Source of the DNA: Thamnaconus septentrionalis
Lineage: Eukaryota > Chordata > Actinopteri > Tetraodontiformes > Monacanthidae
DNA length: 64,000 nt
Assembly: GCA_009823395.1 (NCBI GenBank)
Contig: CM020506.1
Coordinates: 23,894,501 to 23,958,500 of the forward strand
Reading direction: 5' to 3'
Positions 53,679-64,000 of the stretch are shown piece by piece (within the stretch, counting starts at the first letter, position 1; each line of letters starts with the position of its first letter). A program made the translations under genes and the position numbers. A model generated the notes under the pieces. The model was given only the letters and a program-made list of their open reading frames with translations, did no database searches and had not been told where the DNA came from.

Positions 53679-56600
53679 CCAGAACTATAAGACCTCACCA
53701 GCCTTTTTTCTCCAGGCCACCCCGGGGCTCCAGCCCTGCTGCCCGGTCCCCCACTCACACCAGGGGGTCCCTGCCTGAGGCGATTGTTGTCGTTGCAGTG
53801 GACGGCACCCTCTCGATCAAGCTTTCCCCTGGCCAACCTTGTGGTTATATTTACCTCCCATGTCTTAAGGTAAACTTTAAATTCCATTTCTTGAGTTTAT
53901 TCTCCATATTTTCCCTGGGATGATCTTCGGCTGACTTAATCTTCATCCAGAACTACAAGCCCTCACCAGCCTTTGGCTCCAGCCCTGCTGCCCGGTCCCC
54001 CACTTACACCAGGGGGTCCCTGCCTGAGGCGATCGTTGTCGTTGCAGTGGACGTCACCCTCTCGATCAAGCTGTCCCCTGGCCACCCTGTTGGTTGCATT
54101 CCCTCCCAGGTCTTAAGGTAAACTTTAAATTCCATTTCATGAGTTTATTTTCCATATTTTCCCTGGGATGATCTTTGGCTGACTTAATGTTGCTCCAGAA
54201 CTACAAGCCCTCACCAGCCTTTGTCTCCAGGCCACCCCGGGGCTCCAGCTCCGCTGCCCGGTCCCCCACTTACACCAGGGGGGCCCAGCCTGAGGCCCAG
54301 GTTGTCATTGCTTGGTGCCGCCCCACTTCGGACCAGCTGTCCCCAGGCCACCCTGTTGGTTGCATTCACCTCCCAGGTCTTAAGGTAAACTTTAAGTTCC
54401 ATTTCCCTTGGATGATCTTTGGCTGACTTAATGTTGCTCCAGAACTCCAAGCCCTCACCATCCTGTGACTCCAGGCCACCCTGTGGCTCCAGCCCCTCAC
54501 CCAGGGCTCCAGCCCTGCTGCCCGGTCCCCCATTCGCACCAGGGGGTCCCTGCCTGAGGCGATTGTTGTCGTTGCAGCGGACGGCACCCTCTTAATCAAA
54601 CTGTCCCCTGGCAACCCTGTTGGTTGTATTTACCTCCCATGTCTTAAGGTAAACTTTAAATTCCATTTCTTGAGTTTATTCTCCATATTTTCCCTGGGAT
54701 GATCTTCGGCTGACTTAATCTTCATCCAGAACTACAAGCCCTCACCAGCCTTTGCCTCCAGGCCACCCCGGGGCTCCAGCTCCCCAGCCCGGTCCCCCAC
54801 TTACACCAGGGGGGCCCAGCCTGAGGCCCAGGTTGTCATTGCGTTGTGCCGCCCCACATCGGACAAGCTGTCCCCAGGCCACCCTGTTGGTTGCATTCCC
54901 TCCCAGGTCTTAAGGTAAACTTTAAATTCCATTTCATGAGTTTATTTTCCATATTTTCCCTGGGATGATCTTCGGCTGACTTAATGTTGCTGCAGAACTC
55001 CAAGCCCTCACCATCCTGTGACTCCAGGCCACCCCGGGGCTCCAGCTCCGCTGCCCAGTTCTCCACTTGCACCAGGTGGGGCCAGCCTTAGATGGAGGTT
55101 GTAGTTGCAGTGGGCGGCGCCCCCTCGATCAAGCTGTCCCCTGTCCAGCCTGTTGGTTGCAATTACCTCCAATGTCTTAAGGTAAAGTTTAAATTCCATT
55201 TCTTGAGTTTATTCTCCATATTGTCCCTGGGATGATCTTTGGCTGACTTAATGTTGCTCCAGAACTACAAGCCCTCACCAGCCTTTGTCTCCAGGCCACC
55301 CCGGGGCTCCAGCCCTGCTGCCCGGTCCCCCACTTACACCAGGGGGGCCAAGCCTGAGGCTCAGGTTGTCATTGCTTTGTGCCGCCCCACATCGGACAAG
55401 CTGTCCCCAGGCCAACCTTTTGGTTGTATTTACCTCCCATATCTTAAGGTAAACTTTAAATTCCATTTCTTGAGTTTATTCTCCATATTTTCCCTGGGAT
55501 GACCTTTGGCTGACTTAATCTTCATCCAGAACTACAAGCCCTCACCAGCCTTTGTCTCCAGGCCACCCGGGGCTCCAGCTCCCCAGCCCGGTCCCCCACT
55601 TACACCAGTGGGGCCCAGCCTGAGGCCCAGGTTGTCATTGCTTTGTGCCGCCCCACATCGGACAAGCTGTCCCAAGGTCACCCTGTTGGTTGCATTCACC
55701 TCCAATGTCTTAAGGTAAACTTTAAATTCCATTTCTTGAGTTTATTCTCCATATTGTCCCTGGGATGATCTTTGGCTGACTTAATGTTGCTCCAGAACTA
55801 CAAGCCCTCACCAGCCTTTGTCTCCAGGCCACCCCGGGTCTCCAGCCCTGCTGCCCGGTCCCCCACACGCACCAGGGGGTCCCTGCCTGAGGCGAGCGTT
55901 GTCGTTGCAGTGGACGGCATCCTCTCGATCAAGCTGTCCCCTGGCCACCCTGTTGGTTGTATTTACCTCCCATGTCTTAAGGTAAACTTTAAATTCCATT
56001 TCTTGAGTTTATTCTCCATATTTTCCCTGGGATGATCTTCGGCTGACTTAATGTTGCTCCAGAACTACAAGCCCTCACCAGCCTTTGTCTCCAGGCCACC
56101 CCGGGGCTCCAGCTCCCCAGCCCGGTCCCCCACTTACACCAGGGGGGCCCAGCCTGAGGCCCAGGTTGTCATTTCTTGGTGCCGCCCCACATCGGACAAG
56201 CTGTCCCCAGGCCACCCTGTTGGTTGCATTCACCTCCCAGGTCTTAAGGTAAACTTTAAATTTCATTTCTTGAGTTTATTCTCCATATTGTCCCTGGGAT
56301 GATCTTTGGCTGACTTAATGTTGCTCCAGAACTACAAGCCCTCACCAGCCTTTGTCTCCAGGCCACCCCGGGGCTCCAGCTCCGCAGCCAGTCCCCCACT
56401 TACACCAGGGGGCCCAGCCTGAGGCCCAGTTTTTCATTGCAGGTGTACCCCCACATCGGACAAGCTGTCCCCAGGCCACCCTGTTGGTTGCATTCACCTC
56501 CCAGGTCTTAAGGTAAACTTTAAATTCCATTTCTTGATCTCCATATTGTCCCTGGATGATCTTTGGCTGACTTAATGTTGCTCCAGAACTACAAGCCCTC

Positions 56601-59600
56601 ACCAGCCTGTGACTCCAGGCCACCCGGGCTCCAGCTCCGCTGCCCGGTCCCCCACTTGCACAGGGGGGGCCAGCCTGAGGCCCAGAGGTTGTCATTGCAG
56701 GTGCCGGCCACATCGGACAAGCTGTCCCCAGGCCACCCTGTTGGTTGCATTCACCTCCCAGGTCTTAAGGTAAACTTTAAATTCCATTTCTTGAGTTTAT
56801 TCTCCATATTTTCCCTGGATGATCTTCGCTGACTTAATGTTGCTCCAGAACTACAAGCCCTCACCAGCCTTTGTCTCCAGGCCACCCCGGGTCTCCAGCT
56901 CAACAGCCCAGTCCCCCACTTACACCAGGGGTCCCAGCCTGAGGCCCAGGTTGTCATTGCTTTGTGCCGCCCCACATCGGACAAGCTGTCCCCAGGCCAC
57001 CCTGTTGGTTGCATTCACCTCCCAGGTCTTAAGGTAAACTTTAAATTCCATTTCTTGAGTTTATTCTCCATATTTTCCCTGGGATGATCTTTGGCTGACT
57101 TAATGTTGCTCCAGAACTACAAGCCCTCACCAGCCTTTTTCTCCAGGCCACCCCGGGGCTCCAGCTCCGCAGCCCGGTCCCCCACTTACACCAGGGGCCC
57201 AGCCTGAGGCCCAGGTTGTCATTGCAGGGTGCCGCCCCACATCGGACAAGCTGTCCCCAGGCCACCCTGTTGGTTGCATTCACCTCCCAGGTCTTAAGGT
57301 AAACTTTAAATTCCATTTCTTGAGTTTATTCTCCATATTTTCCTGGGATGATCTTTCTGACTGACTTAATGTTGCTCCAGAACTACAAGCCCTCACCAGC
57401 CTTTGTCTCCAGGCCACCCGGGGCTCCAGCTCCTGCAGCCTGGTCCCCACTTACACCAGGGGCCCAGCCTGAGGCCCAGGTTGTCATTGCTTTGTGCCGC
57501 CCCACATCGGACAAGCTGTCCCCAGGCCACCCTGTTGGTTGCATTCACCTCCCAGGTCTTAAGGTAAACTTTAAATTCCATTTCTTGAGTTTATTCTCCA
57601 TATTTTCCCTGGGATGATCTTCGACTGACTTAATGTTGCTCCAGAACTACAAGCCCTCACCAGCCTTTGTCTCCAGGCCACCCCGGGGCTCCAGCTCCGC
57701 AGCCCGGTCCCCCACTTACACCAGGGGGCCCAGCCTGAGGCTCAGGTTGTCATTGCTTGCAGTGCCGCCCCACATCGGACAAGCTGTCCCCAGGCCACCC
57801 TGTTGGTTGCATTCACCTCCCAGGTCTTAAGGTAAACTTTAAATTCCATTTCTTGAGTTTATTCTCCATATTGTCCCTGGGATGATCTTCGGCTGACTTA
57901 ATGTTGCTCCAGAACTACAAGCCCTCACCAGCCTTTGTCTCCAGGCCACCCCGGGGCTCCAGCTCCCCAGCCCGGTCCCCACTTACACCAGGGGGTCCCA
58001 GCCTGAGGCCCAGGTTGTCATTGCAGGGTGCCGCCCCACATCGGACAAGCTGTCCCCAGGCCACCCTGTTGGTTGCATTCACCTCCCAGGTCTTAAGGTA
58101 AACTTTAAATTCCATTTCTTGAGTTTATTCTCCATATTGTCCCTGGGATGATCTTTGGCTGACTTAATGTTGCTCCAGAACTACAAGCCCTCACCAGCCT
58201 TTGACTCCAGGCCACCCGGGGCTCCAGCTCCGCAGGGCCCGGTCCCCACTTGCACCAGGGGGGCCCAGCCTGAGGCCCAGGTTGTCATTGCTTTGTGCCG
58301 CCCACATCGGACAAGCTGTCCCCAGGCCACCCTGTTGGTTGCATTCACCTCCCAGGTCTTAAGGTAAACTTTAAATTCCATTTCTTGAGTTTATTCTCCA
58401 TATTGTCCCTGGGATGATCTTTGGCTGACTTAATGTTGCTCCAGAACCACAAGCCCTCACCAGCCTTTGACTCCATGCCACCCCTGTGGCTCCAGCTCAC
58501 CCAGGGCTCCAGCCCTGCCTGCCCGGTCCCCCACTTCGCACCAGGGGTCCCAGCCTGAGGCGATTGTTGTCATTGCAGTGTGCCGCACCCTCGACAAGCT
58601 GTCCCCAGGCCACCCTGTTGGTTGCATTTACCTCCCATGTCTTAAGGTAAACTTTAAAATTCCATTTCTTGAGTTTATTCTCCATATTGTCCCTGGGATG
58701 ATCTTTGGCTGACTTAATGTTGCTCCAGAACTACAAGCCCTCACCAGCCTTTGTCTCCAGGCCACCCGTGGGCTCCAGCTCCCCTGCCCGGTCCCCACTT
58801 ACACCAGGGGGCCCAGCCTGAGGCCCAGGTTGTCATTGCTTTGTGCCGCCCCACATCGGACAAGCTGTCCCCAGGCCACCCTGTTGGTTGCATTCACCTC
58901 CCAGGTCTTAAGGTAAACTTTAAATTCCATTTCTTGAGTTTATTCTCCATATTTTCCCTGGGATGATCTTTGGCTGACTTAATGTTGCTCCAGAACTACA
59001 AGCCCTCACCAGCCTTTGTCTCCAGGCCACCCCGGGGCTCCAGCTCCCCAGAGTGCCCGTCCCCACTTACACCAGGGGTCCCAGCCTGAGGCCCAGGTTG
59101 TCATTGCAGTGACGGCCGCCTCACATCGACAAGCTGTCCCCAGGCCACCCTGTTGGTTGCATTTACCTCCCATGTCTTAAGGTAAACTTTAAATTCCATT
59201 TCTTGAGTTTATTCTCCATATTGTCCCTGGGATGATCTTTGGCTGACTTAATGTTGCTCCAGAACTACAAGCCCTCACCAGCCTTTGTCTCCAGGCCACC
59301 CGGGGCTCCAGCTCCGCAGCCCGGTCCCCCACTTACACCAGGGGGGCCCAGCCTGAGGCCCAGGTTGTCATTGCAGGGTGCCGCCCCACATCGGACAAGC
59401 TGTCCCCAGGCCACCCTGTTGGTTGCATTCACCTCCCATGTCTTAAGGTAAACTTTAAATTCCATTTCTTGAGTTTATTCTCCATATTTCCCTGGGATGA
59501 TCTTTGGCTGACTTAATGTTGCTCCAGAACCACAAGCCCTCACCAGCCTTTGTCTCCAGGCCACCCCGGGGCTCCAGCTCCAGCCCTGCCCGGTCCCCCA

Positions 59601-62028
59601 CTTACACCAGGGGGCCCAGCCTGAGGCCCAGGTTGTCATTGCAGGGTGCCGCCCCACATCGGACAAGCTGTCCCCAGGCCACCCTGTTGGTTGCATTCAC
59701 CTCCCAGGTCTTAAGGTAAACTTTAAATTCCATTTCTTGAGTTTATTCTCCATATTGTCCCTGGGATGATCTTTTGGCTGACTTAATGTTGCTCCAGAAC
59801 TACAAGCCCTCACCAGCCTTTGTCTCCAGGCCACCCCTGGCTCCAGCTCCCCTGCTGCCCGGTCCCCCACTTACACCAGGGGGTCCCAGCCTGAGGCGAT
59901 TGTTGTCATTGCTTGGTGCCGCCCACATCGCACAAGCTGTCCCCAGGCCACCCTGTTGGTTGCATTTACCTCCCATGTCTTAAGGTAAACTTTAAATTCC
60001 ATTTCTTGAGTTTATTCTCCATATTGTCCCTGGATGATCTTTGGCTGACTTAATGTTGCTCCAGAACTACAAGCCCTCACCAGCCTTTGTCTCCAGGCCA
60101 CCCTGGGGCTCCAGCTCCCCAGGGTTCCAGCCCGGTCCCCACTTACACCAGGGGGGCCCAGCCTGAGGCCCAGGTTGTCATTGCAGGGTGCCGCCCCACA
60201 TCGGACAAGCTGTCCCCAGGCCACCCTGTTGGTTGCATTCACCTCCCAGGTCTTAAGGTAAACTTTAAATTCCATTTCTTGAGTTTATTCTCCATATTTT
60301 CCCTGGGATGATCTTCGGCTGACTTAATGTTGCTCCAGAACTACAAGCCCTCACCAGCCTTTGTCTCCAGGCCAACCCGGGGCTCCAGCTCCGCAGCCCG
60401 GTCCCCCACTTACACCAGGGGGGCCAAGCCTGAGGCTCAGGTTGTCATTGCTTTGTGCCACCCACATCGGACAAGCTGTCCCCAGGCCACCCTGTTGGTT
60501 GCATTTTGTTCCCATGTCTTAAGGTAAACTTTAAATTCCATTTCTTGAGTTTATTCTCCATATTTTCCCTGGGATGATCTTCGACTGACTTAATGTTGCT
60601 CCAGAACTACAAGCCCTCACCAGCCTTTGTCTCCTGGCCACCCTGGGCTCCAGCTCCACAGCCCGGTCCCCACTTCACACCAGGGGGCCCAGCCTGAGGC
60701 CCAGGTTGTCATTGCAGGGTGCCGCCCCACATCGGACAAGCTGTCCCCAGGCCACCCTGTTGGTTGCATTCACCTCCCAGGTCTTAAGGTAAACTTTCTT
60801 GAGTTCCATTTCCCCTGGATGATCTTTGGCTGACTTAATGTTGCTCCAGAACTACAAGCCCTCACCAGCCTTTGACTCCAGGCCACCCGGGGCTCCAGCT
60901 CCGCCCCAGGGTCTCCAGCCTCTGCCCGACCAGGTGGGGTCCCTGCCTGAGGCGGAGGTTGTCGTTGCAGTGGGCGGCACCCTCTCGATCAAGCTGTCCC
61001 CCTGCCACCCTGTTGGTTGCATTTACCTCCCATGTCTTAAGGTAAACTTTAAATTCCATTTCTTGAGTTTATTCTCCATATTTTCCCTGGGATGATCTTC
61101 GACTGACTTAATGTTGCTCCAGAACTACAAGCCCTCACCAGCCTTTGACTCCAGCCCACCCGGGCTCCAGCCCTTGCTGCAGGTCCCCCACTGCTTGTCC
61201 CACACACCACCAGGGGCCCTGCCTGAGGCTCAGGTTGTCGTTGCACTGTGCCGCCACCCTCGGACATCAAGCTGTCCCCAGAGCCACCCTCTGTTGGTTG
61301 CATTTTGTTCCCATGTCTTAAGGTAAACTTTAAAATTCCATTTCTTGAGTTTATTCTCCATATTTTCCCTGGGATGATCTTCTGGCTGACTTAATCTTCA
61401 TCCAGAACTACAAGCCCTCACCAGCCTTTGTCTCCAGGCCACCCCGGGGCTCCAGCTCCGATGACCAGGTCCCCACTTACACCAGGGGGCCCAGCCATGA
61501 GTGTTAGTTACAGTCACCTCCAATGTCTTAAGGTATAGTTTTAAATTCCATTTTCTTGAGTTTATTCACCATGTTGACCCTAGGATGATCTTTGGCCTGA
61601 CTTAATGTTACTCCAGAACTATAAGCTCTCACCAGCCTTTTTCTCCATGCCACCCGGTGGCTCCAGCTCCGCACAGGGTTCCAGCCCTGCTGCCGGTCCC
61701 CCACGCACCAGGGGGGTCCCTGCCTGAAGCAATTGTTGTCGTTGCTTTGGTGCCGCCCCTACATGGGACAACAAGCTTTCCCCAGGTACACCCTGTTGGT
61801 TGTATACACCTCCCATGTCTTAAAATCAAACTTTAGAACCCATTTCTTGAGTTTATTTTCCATATTTTCCCTGGAACTGATCTTTTTGGCTGACTTAATG
61901 TTGCTCAGAACTACAAGCCCTCCACCAGCCTTTGTCTCCAGGCCAACCCCAAGGCTCCAGCCCTTGAGTCCCGGGTCCCCACCAGCACCAGGGGGGCCTG
62001 AGCCTGAGGCTCCAGGTTGTCATTGCAG
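53679..62028. repeat. Satellite array 2 (part 1), same family as array 1
   Basis: Starts at CCAGAACTATAAGACCTCAC, i.e. mid-unit, directly after the ERV-2 leader. Units are mainly the 267-base class with several 288-base (CCTCACCCAGGG) and 242-base classes, about 31 units. Sequence becomes error-rich from about 61.3 kb to the gap. Confidence 0.95.
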
Positions 62029-62128
62029 NNNNNNNNNNNNNNNNNNNNNNNNNNNNNNNNNNNNNNNNNNNNNNNNNNNNNNNNNNNNNNNNNNNNNNNN
62101 NNNNNNNNNNNNNNNNNNNNNNNNNNNN
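62029..62128. other. Assembly gap (100 N)
   Basis: Exactly 100 N inside the satellite. Confidence 0.99.
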
Positions 62129-64000
62129 CTTAATGTTGCTCCAGAACTACAAGCCCTCACCAGCCTTTGTCTCCAGGCCACCCCGTGGCTCCAGCTCCGA
62201 AGCCCGGTCCCCCACTTACAACAGGGGGGCCCAGCCTGAGGCCCAGGTTGTCATTGCAGGGTGCCGCCCCACATCGGACAAGCTGTCCCCAGGCCACCCT
62301 GTTGGTTGCATTCACCTCCCAGGTCTTAAGGTAAACTTTAAGTTCCATTTCCCTTGGATGATCTTTGGCTGACTTAATGTTGCTCCATAACTACAAGCCC
62401 TCACCAGCCTTTGACTCCATGCCACCCCGTGGCTCCAGCCCCTCACCTAGGGCTCCAGCCCTTCTACCCGGTCCCCCACTCGCACCAGGGGGTCCCTGCC
62501 TGAGGCTATTGTTGTCGTTGCAGTGGACGGCACCCTCTCGATCAAGCTTTCTCCTGGCCACCATGTTGGTTGTATTTACTTCCCATGTCTTAAGGTAAAC
62601 TTTAAATTCCATTTCTTGAGTTTATTCTCCATATTTTCCCTGGGATGATCTTCGGCTGACTTAATGTTGCTCCAGAACTACAAGGCCTCACCAGCCTTTG
62701 TCTCCAGGCCACCCCGGGGCTCCAGCCCTGCTGCCCGGTCCCCCACTTACACTAGGGGGGCCAAGCCTGAGGCTCAGGTTGTCATTGCTTTGTGCCGCCC
62801 CACATCGGACAAGCTGTCCCCAGGCCACCATTTTGGTTGTATTTACCTCCCATGTCTTAAGGTCAACTTTAAATTCCATTTCTTGAGTTTATTCTCCATA
62901 TTTTCCCTCGGATGAGCTTCGGTTGACTTAATCTTCATCCAGAACTACAAGCCCTCACCAGCCTTTGTCTCCAGGCCACCCCGGGGCTCCAGCTCCGCAG
63001 CCCGGTCCCCCAATTACACCAGGGGGGCCCAGCCTGAGGCCCAGTTTGTCATTGCTTGGTGCCGCCCCACATCCGACAAGCTGTCCCCAGGCCACCCTGT
63101 TGGTTGCATTCACCTCCCAGGTCTTAAGGTAAACTTTAAATTCCATTTCTTGAGTTTATTCTCCATATTGTCCCTGGGATGATCTTTGGCTGACTTAATG
63201 TTGCTCCAGAACTATAAGCCCTCACCAGCCTTTTTTCTCCAGGCCACCCCGGGGCTCCAGCTCCGCTGCCCGGTCCCCCACTTACACCAGGGGGGCCCAG
63301 CCTGAGGCCCAAGTTGTCATTGCAGGGTGCCGCCCTACATCGGACAAGCTTTCCCCAGGCCACCCTGTTGGTTGCATTCACCTCCCAGGTCTTAAGGTAA
63401 ACTTTAAATTCCATTTCTTGAGTTTATTCTCCATATTTTCCCTGGGATGATCTTCGGCTGACTTAATCTTCCTCCAGAACTATAATCCCTCACCAGCCTG
63501 AGATCCAGGCCGACCCGGGGCTCCAGCTCCGCAGCCCGGTCCCCCACTTACACCAGGAGTGCCCATCCTGAGGCCCAGGTTGTCATTGCAGGGTGCCGCC
63601 CCACATCGGACAAGCTGTCCCCAGGCCACCCTGTTGGTTGCATTCACCTCCCAGGTCTTAAGGTAAACTTTAAGTTCCATTTCCCTTGGATGATCTTCGG
63701 CTGACTTAATGTTGCTCCAGAACTCCAAGCCCTCACCATCCTGTGACTCCAGGCCACCCCGGGGCTCAAGCTCCGCTGCCCAGTTCTCCACTTGCACCAG
63801 GTGGGGCCAGCCTTAGGCGGAGGTTGTAGTTGCAGTGGGCGGCGCCCTCTCGATCAAGCTGTCCCCTGTCCAGCCTGTTGGTTGCAATTACCTCCAATGT
63901 CTTAAGGTAAACTTTAAATTCCATTTCTTGAGTTTATTCTCCATATTGTCCCTGGGATGATCTTTGGCCTACTTAATGTTGCTCCAGAAGTACAAGCCCT
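62129..64000. repeat. Satellite array 2 (part 2), continues past the window
   Basis: About seven clean units of the same family, in the same orientation as before the gap. The array runs out of the window. Confidence 0.95.

Overview
The window looks like a repeat-dominated stretch of a ray-finned (teleost) fish nuclear genome. The evidence is a fish-type immunoglobulin-superfamily receptor gene with phase-1 exons, two copies of a pol III-headed SINE-like repeat typical of fish, a second common fish dispersed repeat, and remnants of fish-style retroviruses, Ty3/gypsy, LINE and possibly hAT elements. I see no intact protein-coding gene. Species cannot be named from the sequence.

Layout. (1) 1-8021, plus strand: a decayed endogenous retrovirus (ERV-1). 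In order it has a gag capsid end and zinc knuckle, protease, a reverse transcriptase missing its catalytic core, RNase H, integrase and an env leader, then a polypurine tract and a 371-bp 3' LTR. Two dispersed fish repeats lie inside it. (2) 8022-9180: a scrambled Ty3/gypsy remnant in which a 120-bp piece recurs in inverted orientation, with a possible hAT end between the arms. (3) About 9291-12136, plus strand: the 3' part of an IgSF receptor gene with correctly phased splice sites, a transmembrane exon, cytoplasmic exons and a poly(A) signal. Its second Ig exon carries a frameshift and a stop, and its intron holds a solo LTR (9629-10367). (4) 13028-13327: a SINE-like repeat fused directly to a satellite. 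(5) 13328-42511: a satellite array of about 240-290-bp units (mostly 267 bp), roughly 110 units, organised into higher-order repeats and into larger duplicated blocks of about 11-12 kb, ending in a 100-N gap. (6) 42612-43347 plus 52374-53672, minus strand: leader and gag of another ERV related to ERV-1, split by the insertion in (7). (7) 43352-52369, minus strand: a tandem LTR-internal-LTR-internal-LTR retroelement of the same LTR family as the solo LTR, flanked by a 4-bp target-site duplication (GTCT). Its primer binding sites match tRNA-Trp. Both internal regions contain a LINE fragment, two minisatellites, an integrase C-terminal domain and a weak env-like stretch. (8) 53679-64000: the same satellite resumes, with a second 100-N gap.

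No genes here clearly work together. The story is layered insertion: ERV, then LTR element, then LTR-LTR recombination, set between blocks of an amplifying satellite. Sequence accuracy appears to fall toward both N gaps (many homopolymer and single-base indels, most severe at 37-42.5 kb and 61.3-62.0 kb), so frame breaks in those regions, and probably some in region 7, should not all be read as biological.
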